From Planctomycetaceae bacterium (GTDB lineage Bacteria; Planctomycetota; Planctomycetia; Planctomycetales; Planctomycetaceae): a stretch of DNA of 33,571 nt. Positions 8,241-17,639 of this stretch are shown piece by piece (the first letter of the stretch is position 1; each line of letters opens with the position of its first letter). The notes under the pieces are model-generated. The model searched no databases, had not been told where the DNA came from, and worked only from the letters and a program-made list of their open reading frames with translations. A program made the position numbers and the translations under genes. The stretch spans positions 1 to 33,571 of the forward strand of contig JAJDEJ010000193.1 in assembly GCA_029259815.1 (NCBI GenBank). Reading direction: 5' to 3'.

Positions 8241-8512
8241 ATGGCGAGGAAGTGGCCGAATCCGACCAATGCATCATCGATCTCAGCCAGTTCAGGATCG
8301 TGCATTTGTCGATAGTCACTCCAACGGCAGACCGGAAGGCCGAGCTCTCCGCCAACTTTGAGTACCCGTTTGATCAACCGAGTGAGTAGCGTTCGGAACC
8401 AGAATGCCGAGCGATTGTCGGTAAACCGGACACGAAATCGAAACCACTGTTCGTTGGAATCACTCATCTCGTCACGACCCGGCAAATAGACCAACATCCC
8501 CCCCATGGCCAC
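8237..8512 (-). pseudogene. middle fragment of broken DACNV diadenylate cyclase gene
   Basis: This 91-codon frame continues the protein of the upstream fragment. After the seven-G run it reads MLVYLPGRD, completing the family's HGGxLL(V)xxP motif whose HGG lies in the upstream frame. Then come the WFRFRVRFTDN segment and RQMHDPELAEIDDAL, which match the linker between the sensor and catalytic domains in DACNV proteins. It overlaps the upstream fragment by 41 nt and the downstream one by 4 nt. Six G instead of seven at about 8500-8506 would place it in frame with the upstream part. On its own it has no recognisable function. Confidence 0.65.
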
Positions 8513-9075
8513 GAGTTCTCACCAGACAGAGAACTCGCCGGATCACGCTTTGCGCCACATCTCTAACGAAGTAGTCGCAGAGCTGGGAGGAGTTTGGCCC
8601 GGAGAACGTCTCCTCCAATTCATCCAGCAATGAAGTGCGTAATGGGCGAAATCGTTCTGGCAACCAGAACGATTGAAATGGGTCCAACCCTTCCGTCAGA
8701 AGCCTCCCTCCGGAGGACTCAAACACGCGCTCATGCCCACACCCCGCGATGAGGTGGCCGGGTGAGCGGACCTGCAACACCAAGTGCGGAGGGAGAGGGA
8801 CTTCATCGAAACGATCTTCTCCAAAACGGTTAACCCATTTTGCTCCGGTGATGACCATGCCCCAGATGACGGGAGCTTCTGTCTGCGAGTATTCCACGGC
8901 CAACAGAGCACGGTAGTAGCCAGCGGCAGCAGCCAGCTTTCGAATCTCATGCGGCGTCAATTCACGGACTTCCGAGAACCGAAGCACCATCAAGTCGCCC
9001 GAACTCTCGCTGCCAACGGACATTGGCCGTTGCCTAACAAGCTGTGCTCGAAAAGGAACGATTGATGATGCGCAG
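8472..9075 (-). pseudogene. DACNV sensor-domain fragment, 5' end missing
   Basis: This frame encodes the sensor part of the cyclase: LTPHEIRKLAAAA, IWGMVITG, LPPHLVLQVRSPGHLIAGCGHERV, FWLPERF and QSVIRRVLCLVRTRGHGG. An ATG exists at 9023, but homology-like sequence (SSIVPFRAQLV) extends in frame upstream to about 9065, before a stop at 9087-9089. Family members have roughly 60-80 more residues before this point, so the true 5' end is gone. The sequence directly upstream (from 9079) is the tail of an integron-type integrase, placing the breakpoint at about 9066-9079. The frame leaves the family at the seven-G run near 8503 and then terminates at 8472. Confidence 0.7.
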
Positions 9076-9078
9076 ACA

Positions 9079-9270
9079 CTACCCGTCTAGCGAAACTCGC
9101 ACGTCGAGTTCTGCCGTCGCCATCAGGTGCGTGTAAATCGTCATGGTCCTCACGACGGAATGACCGAGCAGATTCTGCACCGTGCGAATGGCGGTTACCG
9201 GTTCGAGTGAAGGCATGGCGAAATTGCGGAATAGCGAGTGGAGGTTGCCGTGAGACAGGATGGTCGAGGT
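9079..9270 (-). pseudogene. integron-type tyrosine recombinase C-terminal relic
   Basis: Read on minus, the last 37 codons before the TAG at 9079-9081 give AIRTVQNLLGHS, VVRTMTIYTH and VRVSLDG. This is the box II end of tyrosine recombinases, with the catalytic His (LLGHS) and Tyr (IYTH), and a VRSPLD-like tail typical of integron integrases. Upstream the match decays. The box with catalytic Arg appears as FRHAF in a different frame (about 9210-9226), and in the main frame it is LFRNFAMPSL, with Arg displaced. The spacing from RHAF to IRTVQ is about 11 nt short. It is therefore a frameshifted fragment and inactive. Confidence 0.7.
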
Positions 9271-9356
9271 CGGAACCGTGGCAACAAAAGTGGACGGTTC
9301 ACATCAGCCCCGCGAGACGGAAATCAAAAAATGAACCATGCAAGAGACTCGCGACA

Positions 9357-10171
9357 ATGAAACCGGCCTTTGCCGTATCAGCCTTGCTCTTTGTTGTCTC
9401 TGGTGTCGGTTCGGTATGTGCCGCTGAAATTCAGCTCAACGGGTACACGTTTCAAGTGCCCGATGGATTTTCGATCGAACTCGTCGCCGACCAGCCGCTG
9501 GTTACCTACTCTATATGCGCGGACTTCGATGAAGAGGGGCGATTGTACGTCGCGGAAGCGTCGGGAACACAGGACTGGAATAAGCCGCAGCCGCATGAAA
9601 CGCGGCATCGCATGCTACGGCTGGCAGATACGGACAATGACGGTCGTGTTGACAATCGAACCGTGTTTGCCACCTTCAACATGCTGGCACAGGGGAGTAT
9701 GTGGCACAATGGCTCGTTGTATGTGGTAGCCCCACCGATCATTTGGAAGCTGACCGACGAAGACGGCGATGGCGTGGCCGAGCGACGCGAAAAATGGATC
9801 GAAACTGAAGAGGTGACCGGCTGCCTCAACGATCTCCGTGGGCCATATCTTGGACAGGATGGTTGGATCTACTGGTCCAAGGGCCCAGCACAACAGACGT
9901 ATCAGGTCAACGGCAAGCCGTGGACAACTACGGCCCGGCACATCCTTCGGAGACATCCAGACCGCCAGGAAGTCGAGCAGGTGATGGTCGGCGGAATGGA
10001 TAACGTCGTTGAACTGGCGTTTTCGCGAGACGGCGAGCGTTTGTCACAAACACGAATATCCAGTTGGTTGGCCTGCCGCGTAAGGACGGCATCTTGCATG
10101 CGGTCTACGGCGGCGTCTATCCGAAAAACATCTTGGCGGTCTATGGGTTTCCGTGGCCCTTCTACGTTTAA
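9357..10171 (+). pseudogene. truncated PVC-type membrane-bound dehydrogenase (TIGR02604-like)
   Basis: The ATG at 9357 begins a signal peptide (AVSALLFVVSGVGSVCAAE), followed by the planctomycete/PVC dehydrogenase beta-propeller start: DGFSIELVADQPLV, FDEEGRLYVAEASG, LADTDNDGRVDNRTVFA, LTDEDGDGVAERR and GPYLGQDGWIYWSKG. At about 10038 the frame is lost. GER is followed, one base shifted, by FVTNTNIQLVGLPRKDGILHAVYGGVYPKN, so a single-base deletion is implied. The shifted frame ends at TAA 10169-10171, after the similarity stops at about 10130. Full-length members are often about 1000 residues with C-terminal HEAT and cytochrome c parts; here only about 270 remain. The rest has been replaced by a transposase relic. 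Confidence 0.82.
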
Positions 10172-10449
10172 TCGCTTGCACCAAGAGGCGATCGTGGACG
10201 CCGTCACTTGGAAAACGTTCGCCGTTTGTTGTTGCAACCAACCGCGTGCAGCCGATCGTTCTGGGTTTTGAGCCGCACACGCTTGCTGACGTGATTGACC
10301 GTTCGACTCTGTGTGTGGATCACCGCGAAGCGGGCTAGGGCGATGACGTGAATGACGGCGGAACGTACCGTGACGGGCCAGGACTTCGGGAGCCGAATCT
10401 TGGGAGCATGCATCCCGTCCAAACTTGCGCGCAATGCAACTGAAATCAA
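10155..10449 (-). pseudogene. IS transposase (HTH, integrase-type) N-terminal relic with internal deletion
   Basis: Two frames on minus encode pieces of one planctomycete-type transposase. Codons from TTG 10449 give PVTVRSAVIHVIALARFAV and RVRLKTQNDRL, the usual N-terminal region. From about 10245 a different frame gives ARGWLQQQTANVFQVTAST and IASWCKRLNVEGP, the helix-turn-helix part. About 45 residues that normally lie between them are missing, so an internal out-of-frame deletion is implied. The sequence ends at EGP (about 10155), and the DDE catalytic domain is absent. It abuts the truncated dehydrogenase, with the junction between about 10130 and 10155. Assignment to a particular IS family is not certain. 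Confidence 0.65.
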
Positions 10450-10615
10450 GCTGGTGTGGTGAACACATGGCTACTCAAGATTCGCTGGACCAGCACAGTG
10501 CCCGCTTGTTATGCAACAATTAATTGTCACTTCGTTGGCGTTCCGTCCGCCCAAAGTCAACGACGAGTCGAGCAGTCGGGGTGTCCACTCATCAAATTCT
10601 GCTTCCCGCGGCTGT
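10450..10615. other. intergenic gap, nothing recognised
   Basis: This lies between the transposase relic and the propeller protein gene. It contains a perfect 12-bp palindrome ACAATTAATTGT (10516-10527). No IS terminus could be identified with confidence and no gene is recognised. Confidence 0.3.
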
Positions 10616-12352
10616 TCAACTGTCCTTGGGAGCTGAATCTCCAAGGTGATCGTACCGGTACTCACTCTCAACCGCACCGATCGGTCTTTCCTCGTTACTC
10701 AATGTCATCGCATGGATCCGCGCGCGTTTCATGTAAAACTTGAGGCGAATCTCCTTGCCCAGCAGCTTGCTCACATTGATGTTGTCCTTCCACTGGACGG
10801 GATGGTCGAGGGCATCCCCTTGGATTTCACGGGACTCAGATTCCGTGTACCCCGGAATGGGTTGCCAGTCCGGTGTCAACGCCTCGATACGGATTGATCC
10901 CTTCATCCAAGTCGCGGCATTCAAGGACAGGTGAGGGTGCCCCACCGTGAAGGGTTTGGTAATCACACGGCACGGTCCTGAGTCCAATTGGCTGGTTTCC
11001 AGAGATGCGAAACGATCTCGCTTGAATGTGGCCAGTGCAGCGCCACCTTTTGGGATGGCGGGGTCGGAGAGTGCGATATTCACATCGTGAGGAAAGTTAA
11101 GCGCTGCGTAATAGAAGTAGGCTGTCTCATCCACCACGATGGGTTGAGGCTGAGAACAACCCATCGCCATGAAGTCGTAGTAGCCCAACTCTCCCGACGG
11201 AATAAACGCTTCGCCACGACAGACCCGCGTGAAGTGAATCCCATCGCGGCTCGTGACGAGATGAACGTCGATCGGTGAAGGACGCCGCAGATAGAAGACG
11301 CTCATGTATCCGACATAGATCTCACCGTACTTGTGACATGCGAACTGGTAGAGTTCCGTGTCAGGGGGATCATCGGCGTCCATCGACAGAATGAATTGAT
11401 GGTTCTCCCATACCCGAAGATCTTTGCTCTCAGCATAGGCATAGGACCGGTAGTAGCGATCGGCTCCCGCTCGCTTGAGATCACTTTCGTTGGCGACTAA
11501 TCGTTCGCTGAACTCGGGAATCACGCGCCGATAAATCGCCCACTTCTGCTTTGCGTCGTCAAAGATGACGTGCATCAGGCAGTCGTCGCCTTTCGCGGAG
11601 ACATCATGAGGCGTCTGCCAAAACGGAGTGCTCGCACACGACCAGTGAATCCCGTCAGGGGAAGTGACGATATGGGCTCCCCTCCGATGATCCTGAACGA
11701 TCGCCAGGGCAATGAACTTCTCGGACTCGTCTCGGGGATGAGGATGCTTGTTGACCGACCAGAAGAATGCCTTCTTGCCTTGGGGCTTCATGGCTTGGTC
11801 GGGAACCACATATTCGTCTGGTCCGTATGACCGCGCGGCGACTGACGACAAGACCATATCGCTAGAAAAAACGATATTGTGATCGCGCCGCCCTGCCACA
11901 TCCACGACGCCAAGATTCGGCTTGTCCCAGTGGACGCCATCGGTGGACGTGAAGTAGAGCATGTAGGCAGCGTTGTCCCCCACACGTCCCTCCTTCGAGA
12001 AGCTGCCGGCACGCGCCCACATCTTGAAGAGCTTGTCGTCTTCGTCGTACATCGTGGTATAGGGCTGAATGTAATCTCCGTCACACCAGCGATCACATTT
12101 GACGACCGGGTTCAACAGGTGCTTTTTCGGTGGATGAAGTTTGCGTGAGACACCCGGAGTGACCTCGAGCATGTGATTATCGAGAAACAGCTCCGTCGTG
12201 AAGGAAGTCTCGCGCCCACCGGAAGGACTTCCGGAAGGTTGTGAGACCTCATCGCTCGCGAATGCCTCTCCGGTGGCGAGCATGCCGACACCTGCGGCTC
12301 CGACCGTCTTGAAGAAACTTCGACGGTTCGTTTCCATCTCATCTGCTTTCAT
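10616..12352 (-). CDS. Tat-exported glycosidase-like beta-propeller protein
   Basis: A 578-aa protein with a twin-arginine signal (NRRSFFKTVGAAGVGML, Arg10-Arg11, residues 9-25), so it is exported folded. The body has repeated motifs typical of five-bladed propellers related to GH32/GH43/sialidase-like proteins: MLYFTSTDGVHWDKP, GAHIVTSPDGIHWSC and VHLVTSRDGIHFTRV, each near an outer strand. The C-terminal part (KDNINVSKLLGKEIRLKFYMKRARIHAM) is a jelly-roll-like end common in planctomycete paralogues. Catalytic residues and substrate cannot be assigned. The final 20 or so residues continue past the usual family end. The ATG at 12352 or at 12337 (METNRRSF) could be the start. It is monocistronic and divergent from the PSCyt operon. 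Confidence 0.8.
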   Translation of the reverse strand: MKADEMETNRRSFFKTVGAAGVGMLATGEAFASDEVSQPSGSPSGGRETSFTTELFLDNHMLEVTPGVSRKLHPPKKHLLNPVVKCDRWCDGDYIQPYTTMYDEDDKLFKMWARAGSFSKEGRVGDNAAYMLYFTSTDGVHWDKPNLGVVDVAGRRDHNIVFSSDMVLSSVAARSYGPDEYVVPDQAMKPQGKKAFFWSVNKHPHPRDESEKFIALAIVQDHRRGAHIVTSPDGIHWSCASTPFWQTPHDVSAKGDDCLMHVIFDDAKQKWAIYRRVIPEFSERLVANESDLKRAGADRYYRSYAYAESKDLRVWENHQFILSMDADDPPDTELYQFACHKYGEIYVGYMSVFYLRRPSPIDVHLVTSRDGIHFTRVCRGEAFIPSGELGYYDFMAMGCSQPQPIVVDETAYFYYAALNFPHDVNIALSDPAIPKGGAALATFKRDRFASLETSQLDSGPCRVITKPFTVGHPHLSLNAATWMKGSIRIEALTPDWQPIPGYTESESREIQGDALDHPVQWKDNINVSKLLGKEIRLKFYMKRARIHAMTLSNEERPIGAVESEYRYDHLGDSAPKDS

Positions 12353-12738
12353 GTCAGGCAGTGAAGAAACCAGAAAGGATCAGAATCCGTCCTGTAGGCC
12401 AGGATGCTTGGCACCTGATAAATTCTCACGCAATTACGTCTGAAGATGTTGAAAACGCTCACTCCTGATTCGACCAAATCTCGTACCGGCAAACACTTCG
12501 CTCCAACATCCTCGTCGCTGTCAATTACATTACCACAGTCCCCCTGTGATACGACAGGAGTCGTGCCAGAATACGCACGGGATTGATCTCAGGTGATCTC
12601 GCAGCAACGCCCAGCAGATGCCGATCAACGATTAATCTCTTTGTTGTGTCGGATGATGCAGACGTCCACGACCTGAACGTTGTCAATGTGTCGACATCGC
12701 AAGTACGATCGGGAGTTGTTCCCGGTTTGGAGATCGCC
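12353..12738. other. divergent intergenic region
   Basis: 386 bp between the propeller gene and the PSCyt operon. It should hold promoters for both. No strong sigma-70 hexamers, operators or palindromes were found. An upstream in-frame extension of the PSCyt gene from 12583 exists but lacks a signal peptide or Shine-Dalgarno. Confidence 0.4.
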
Positions 12739-15700
12739 ATGGGGAAGAGTATTCCCGCCGTCCTGCTCTTGCTGATGGGGCCGACGGTGCACGCCAGAGG
12801 TGACATTTCGTTCAATCGAGATGTGCGTCCGATTCTGGCGGAACATTGCTGGCGGTGTCATGGGTTCGATGAACATGCTCGCCAGGCAGGTCTCCGTCTT
12901 GATGTTCGGGAGGATGCGTTAGGGGTTGCGGATTCACGAGCGACCGCCATCGTGCCTCACTCCCCGGACGACAGTGAACTGGTGGCACGCATCACCGCCA
13001 CGGATGAGAGTCTGCGGATGCCGCCAGTGGAAACTCACAAGCGGCTGACAGGGCTGCAGATTCAGATACTCAGGCAATGGATCGAGGAGGGAGCGGTCTA
13101 TCAGAAGCACTGGTCCTTCGAGCCGATCGTCAAGCCTCCGGTCCCGCAGTTTCCCGGCGGCTCGAACCCCATCGATGCTTTCATTGCTGCACAACTGAAG
13201 CAGCAGGGCATTGACTTCGCTCTGGAAGCAACGCCTGAGACGTTGTTGCGGCGAGTCAGCTTGGACCTCACGGGTCTCCCACCGACCCTTGATGATCTCG
13301 ATCGGCTACAGACAGAAACCTACGAAGAGACTGTCGACCGATTTCTGTCGTCGCCTCACTTTGGAGAGCGGATGGCAGTCGATTGGTTGGACGCCGCTCG
13401 ATACGCAGACACCAACGGATACTTCGGCGACAAGCCACGAGAAATCTGGCTCTGGCGTGACTGGGTGATCAATGCCTTCAATGACAACATGCCGTTCGAC
13501 CAGTTCACGGTCGAGCAACTCGCAGGCGACTTATTGCCGAATGCAGCCGTTCAACAACGGATCGCCACGGGATTCAATCGCAATCACATGGCTAACAACG
13601 AGACAGGCATCATCGACGAAGAATACCGTGTTGAATACGTGATCGACCGTGTTGACACCACGATGACAACTTGGCTCGGCCTCACCGTCGGCTGCGCCCA
13701 ATGTCATGACCACAAGTACGATCCAATCACTCAACGCGAGTACTACCAGCTATTCGCGTTCTTCAACAACGTTCCTGAACGCGGACTTCTCGTTGGCAAC
13801 AACCCTGCTCCTGTGATGTCGGTGCCGACACCCGAACAGGAACAGCAACTGACCGAACAGGCTGCAGCCACCGCCGATGCTGTCGCGGAGTTCAAAGATC
13901 ATCAGGTCGAGCTCACCGCACAAATTGCAGAGTGGGAAGCTGATGCTCTCACGACGTTGCCATCGCTGCCGGAAGATTTGGTCTTCTTTCACGAAGACTT
14001 CAATGGTCACTTGGATGAAAATATCCAAACGATGGGAACCACGCTGGAGTTCACCTCGGGAGTTCGTGGCCAGGCGGCGCAGTTCGATGCGACACAACAT
14101 GTTGAGGCTGATTTGTTGGAATTCGATGCTGATAGCCCATGGACAATCGGACTGTGGGTTATGCCTGACGGTCCGCTCAGTTGCGTCCTGTCGAAGATCG
14201 AGCCGCAAGGAGATCGTCGCGGAATCGAGTTTCTGTGGCAGAAGGGGCGACTGACGGTCAATCTCGTCTCGCGTTGGGGTGTCAGCGCTGTCGAACTAGT
14301 GACGGTTCAACCCATGAAGGCGAAGCAGTGGCATCAGATTGTCGTGAGTTACGATGGCTCGCAGCGGGCTGATGGCGTTCGGCTGTCGATTGACGGAGAG
14401 ATGACCTCCGTGGACGTGAAACGTGACACTCTCGATGGAAGTATCGCGACGGCAGAACCACTGCGAATTGGTCGTCGTGATTCCGGATTGGGATTCTACG
14501 GACGGATTGATGAACTGCGGTTCCTGCGCATGACGTTAGCTAAGGCTGCGGTGACTGATTGGTTTTGGGGCGAGTGCATTCGAGGCATCATCGAGACTCC
14601 GCAGGACGAGCGAACGAATCAAGACATCGATGTCTTGCTTGGATACTACGTGGATCAGTTTGCCAGTCAGGAAACACGTGAGGCTCGCGAACGCGTCAAG
14701 CAGATGCAGGAGGCTGAGCGGAGACTCAAAGAGTCGATTCCCACAACGCTTGTCATGGAGGAGATGCCACAGCCGCGCGTGACGACGATCCTTGAGCGAG
14801 GACAATATGACCAACCTGGTGAAACCGTGGAGCCGGGCGTTCCAGCAGCTCTGTCATCCTGGCCGGCGGATGCACCACTTAACCGACTTGGTTTTGCCAA
14901 GTGGGTGGTGGCTGACGACAATCCATTGACGGCGCGCGTGGTAGTCAACCGACTTTGGGCCCAGTGTTTTGGTGAGGGGCTTGTCTGGTCGATGAACGAC
15001 TTCGGCACACAAGGAGAGTCGCCGACCCACCCGGAATTACTGGACTGGCTGGCTGCCGAGCTTCGTGAGAGCGGCTGGGATGTCAAAGCACTGCTCCGAT
15101 TGATTGTCACGTCACGAACGTATCGTCAGAGTTCGCAATACCGACTCGATGGGTCGGAAGTGGTCGATCCTGACAACCGTCTGTTGGCGCGAGGTCCGAG
15201 TTTTCGGATGTCCATGGAGATGGTTCGTGATCAGGCACTCGTAGCGTCCGGGTTGCTTGTGCCGCGCGTTGGTGGCCCGAGTGTCAAACCGTATCAGCCC
15301 CCCGGGCTCTGGGAAGAAGTGTCTTACAATGGTGAAGAATCCTATGAACCAGACAAGGACGCTGGCTTGTGGCGACGCAGCCTCTACACGTTTATCAAGC
15401 GTCAAGCTCCACCGCCTCCCCTGCTACTGTTCGACGGCCCGACGCGAGAGAAGTGCACGATCCAGCGTGCGCGAACCAATACCCCGCTACAGGCGCTGCT
15501 GCTACTCAATGACCAGACCTACACCGAATCCGCACGCGCACTTGCTGGCATGACGTTGGCGACCGAACAATCGACATCTGCGAGACTTGAACAACTCTGG
15601 CGTCGCGTGCTCTCTCGCTCTCCCAATGATGACGAGTTGCAACAGCTCGATGGTTTGCTTCAGCGACAACGTATGCGATTCGCTGACAATCTGGCTGCTG

Positions 15701-15825
15701 TCGACGATCTCCTCGCGACCGGAGTCTCTCCGTTAGACAAGAGGTTCGACCCACAGGAACTGGCAGCGTGGACCGTTGTGGCACATGCGATACTCAATCT
15801 CGACGAAGCCATCATGCGTCGCTGA
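12739..15825 (+). CDS. planctomycete cytochrome c / DUF1549 / LamG / DUF1553 protein
   Basis: A 1028-aa secreted protein of the PSCyt1-PSCyt2-PSD1 class abundant in planctomycetes. The ATG at 12739 has GGAG 6 nt upstream and starts a short signal peptide ([15 protein letters not shown]). The PSCyt1 cytochrome domain contains CWRCH (Cys37-His41), so heme binding is likely. The DUF1549 domain follows ([24 protein letters not shown]) and includes a second CxxCH ([11 protein letters not shown], 319-323). A concanavalin/LamG-like insertion occupies about residues 411-605 ([23 protein letters not shown]). DUF1553 completes the protein ([35 protein letters not shown]). Its biochemical role is unknown; a link to exported polysaccharide processing has been proposed for the class. 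The DUF1501 gene follows after 19 nt. Confidence 0.93.
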   Translation: MGKSIPAVLLLLMGPTVHARGDISFNRDVRPILAEHCWRCHGFDEHARQAGLRLDVREDALGVADSRATAIVPHSPDDSELVARITATDESLRMPPVETHKRLTGLQIQILRQWIEEGAVYQKHWSFEPIVKPPVPQFPGGSNPIDAFIAAQLKQQGIDFALEATPETLLRRVSLDLTGLPPTLDDLDRLQTETYEETVDRFLSSPHFGERMAVDWLDAARYADTNGYFGDKPREIWLWRDWVINAFNDNMPFDQFTVEQLAGDLLPNAAVQQRIATGFNRNHMANNETGIIDEEYRVEYVIDRVDTTMTTWLGLTVGCAQCHDHKYDPITQREYYQLFAFFNNVPERGLLVGNNPAPVMSVPTPEQEQQLTEQAAATADAVAEFKDHQVELTAQIAEWEADALTTLPSLPEDLVFFHEDFNGHLDENIQTMGTTLEFTSGVRGQAAQFDATQHVEADLLEFDADSPWTIGLWVMPDGPLSCVLSKIEPQGDRRGIEFLWQKGRLTVNLVSRWGVSAVELVTVQPMKAKQWHQIVVSYDGSQRADGVRLSIDGEMTSVDVKRDTLDGSIATAEPLRIGRRDSGLGFYGRIDELRFLRMTLAKAAVTDWFWGECIRGIIETPQDERTNQDIDVLLGYYVDQFASQETREARERVKQMQEAERRLKESIPTTLVMEEMPQPRVTTILERGQYDQPGETVEPGVPAALSSWPADAPLNRLGFAKWVVADDNPLTARVVVNRLWAQCFGEGLVWSMNDFGTQGESPTHPELLDWLAAELRESGWDVKALLRLIVTSRTYRQSSQYRLDGSEVVDPDNRLLARGPSFRMSMEMVRDQALVASGLLVPRVGGPSVKPYQPPGLWEEVSYNGEESYEPDKDAGLWRRSLYTFIKRQAPPPPLLLFDGPTREKCTIQRARTNTPLQALLLLNDQTYTESARALAGMTLATEQSTSARLEQLWRRVLSRSPNDDELQQLDGLLQRQRMRFADNLAAVDDLLATGVSPLDKRFDPQELAAWTVVAHAILNLDEAIMRR

Positions 15826-15844
15826 CCAACAGAAATCAGTTGCG

Positions 15845-17254
15845 ATGTCCACTATCATCAAACGACGTGCCTTCCTGAATCACACCGGGCTAAGCTTAGG
15901 CAGCCTTGCCTTGGGCTCGCTCGCAGAGAGCCCTCTCTCGGCTGGTCAGTCGACACACTTCCCGGCCAAAGCCAAACGCGTGATCTCCCTGTTCATGCAC
16001 GGCGGGCCATCGCAGCTCGATCTGTTCGACCATAAACCTACTCTGCACAAGCGACATGGCGAGGAACTGCCGGCGTCCGTCCGGGGGGACCAGCGGCTGA
16101 CAGGCATGACGAGCGGCCAGGATTCCTTTCCGGTCACGCCGTCAGTCTTCCGCTTCGCACAACATGGCCAAAGCGGAGCTTGGGTCAGCGAGTTGCTGCC
16201 GCAGACGGCGAAGATCGTCGATGAGCTTAGCATGATCCGGTCGATGAATACTGAAGCGATCAACCATGATCCAGCGGTCACACTGATGCAAACCGGTCAC
16301 CAGCAGGCGGGACGCCCCAGCCAAGGAGCATGGGCCAGCTACGGACTCGGCAGTGCGAACAGCGATCTGCCTGCATTTCTCGTGCTTATCTCGCGAGGCA
16401 GTGCAGCGAGACCCGCCGACCCGCTCTACTCACGGTTGTGGGGTTCCGGGTTCCTGCCGTCGAATCATCAGGGTGTGGCACTCCGGAGCGGCAGAGACCC
16501 TGTCCTGTATCTGTCGAATGGGCCAGGAATCGATGCCGCGACACGGCGAGACCAACTCGATGTGATTGCTGACCTCAACAAGCTGCAACTCACCCAGCAG
16601 GGTGATCCAGAGATCGCCACTCGAATTTCACAGTACGAGATGGCCTTCCGGATGCAGTCCGCGGTGCCGGAACTCGCCGATCTGAGTGGAGAGACAGACA
16701 CGACCTTCAACGCGTACGGTGCTGAGGCACGACAATCAGGGACATTCGCTGCGAACTGTCTCTTGGCGCGTCGCATGGCCGAACGTGGAGTCCGGTTCAT
16801 TCAGCTCTATCACAAGGGCTGGGATCAGCACTACAACCTTCCGAGCGATCTTCGTTTGCAATGCCGCGACGTCGACCAACCGGTCGCAGCTTTAATCAAC
16901 GATTTGAAACAGCGCGGCTTGCTCGATGACACACTCGTCATCTGGGGGGGTGAGTTCGGTCGCACGACGTACAGCCAGGGAACGCTGGAACGCACGAACT
17001 ACGGCCGCGATCATCACGGTCGCTGCTTCACCATGTGGATAGCCGGCGGAGGTGTGAAACCGGGCATTGTCCACGGGGAGACCGACGACTTCTGCTACAA
17101 CGTCGTTCGCGACCCGGTCCACGTTCACGACCTGAACGCCACCCTGCTCCACCTGCTGGGCGTCGACCATACGCGACTGACATTTCGCTTCCAGGGACGC
17201 CACTACCGCCTCACGGACGTCCACGGCAGAGTCGTTTATGACATTCTAAGCTAG
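15845..17254 (+). CDS. DUF1501 family protein, Tat-exported
   Basis: A 469-aa partner of the PSCyt/PSD1 gene, which ends 19 nt upstream. The ATG at 15845 gives a Tat signal [10 protein letters not shown] (Arg7-Arg8) with a hydrophobic stretch. A longer frame from 15776 overlaps the upstream gene and is rejected. DUF1501 proteins have an alkaline phosphatase/sulfatase-like fold. The typical motifs are present: [16 protein letters not shown], a middle helix with [23 protein letters not shown] and [17 protein letters not shown]. Acidic and His positions in these motifs could bind metal, but the activity is unproven. The gene closes a two-gene operon; a hairpin at 17320-17346 follows. Confidence 0.93.
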   Translation: MSTIIKRRAFLNHTGLSLGSLALGSLAESPLSAGQSTHFPAKAKRVISLFMHGGPSQLDLFDHKPTLHKRHGEELPASVRGDQRLTGMTSGQDSFPVTPSVFRFAQHGQSGAWVSELLPQTAKIVDELSMIRSMNTEAINHDPAVTLMQTGHQQAGRPSQGAWASYGLGSANSDLPAFLVLISRGSAARPADPLYSRLWGSGFLPSNHQGVALRSGRDPVLYLSNGPGIDAATRRDQLDVIADLNKLQLTQQGDPEIATRISQYEMAFRMQSAVPELADLSGETDTTFNAYGAEARQSGTFAANCLLARRMAERGVRFIQLYHKGWDQHYNLPSDLRLQCRDVDQPVAALINDLKQRGLLDDTLVIWGGEFGRTTYSQGTLERTNYGRDHHGRCFTMWIAGGGVKPGIVHGETDDFCYNVVRDPVHVHDLNATLLHLLGVDHTRLTFRFQGRHYRLTDVHGRVVYDILS

Positions 17255-17319
17255 ACACAACCGAGTCAAGGACATTAGGTCGTGTTGACATTCATCGGGT
17301 TTCGACAATGAAGGATGCG

Positions 17320-17346
17320 AGGCAGAGCCATCCGTATGGTCTGCCT
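17320..17346 (+). terminator. hairpin, possible terminator of the PSD1-DUF1501 operon
   Basis: AGGCAGA(G)CCAT-CCGT-ATGGTCTGCCT forms an 11-bp stem with one bulged G and a 4-nt loop, 65 nt after the DUF1501 stop. The following T-run is short (TTTG), so termination may be weak or the hairpin may serve another role. Confidence 0.45.
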
Positions 17347-17542
17347 TTGAAAAACTGATGCATGTTGTATGAGTATCCATGTAAGCCTTGGGCTTGCCTG
17401 GATTTTGGGCCACTTGGAATGTCAGTGATTTGTGTTTGTTAGTTCCATGCTTTTCCGTCTCGAATCAAGACGTTGAGGAGGGGAACCAGTTTTCTCATCG
17501 ATGCGATGAGGACCACCGTCTTGGATTATCCCATGGCCGTCA

Positions 17543-17563
17543 GTCGGTCGACTGTCGACCGAC
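17543..17563. promoter_or_regulatory. 9-bp inverted repeat upstream of the thiolase operon
   Basis: GTCGGTCGA-CTG-TCGACCGAC is a perfect 9-bp dyad with a 3-nt spacer, 77 nt before the thiolase ATG. Its size suits a dimeric repressor, for example TetR-type regulators of acyl-CoA metabolism, but no regulator gene is adjacent. An attenuating hairpin in the leader is the alternative. The rest of the 17255-17639 gap shows no gene. Confidence 0.45.
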
Positions 17564-17639
17564 CGTACGGTAGCATGCTAACTGTCGGCTCATAACTCCC
17601 TCATTGATCCTCACTGACTGAACATAAAGGACGTTCGAC

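Noticed and set aside
9029..9045. GCCTAAC (GTTAGGC on minus) near the integrase relic, like an integron attC/attI core
   Set aside because: A single 7-mer without the paired second core or the attC hairpin. It lies on the 3' side of the integrase, where a cassette array is not expected.
9207..9356. Upstream extension of the dehydrogenase ORF from 9207
   Set aside because: The region is antisense to the integrase relic. The signal peptide begins at 9357.
10516..10527. 12-bp perfect palindrome ACAATTAATTGT
   Set aside because: It is AT-rich and short, not near a promoter that could be identified, and may be chance or a remnant of IS sequence.
12583..12738. N-terminal extension of 52 codons on the PSCyt/LamG protein
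   Set aside because: It would bury the signal peptide; the ATG at 12739 has a good Shine-Dalgarno.
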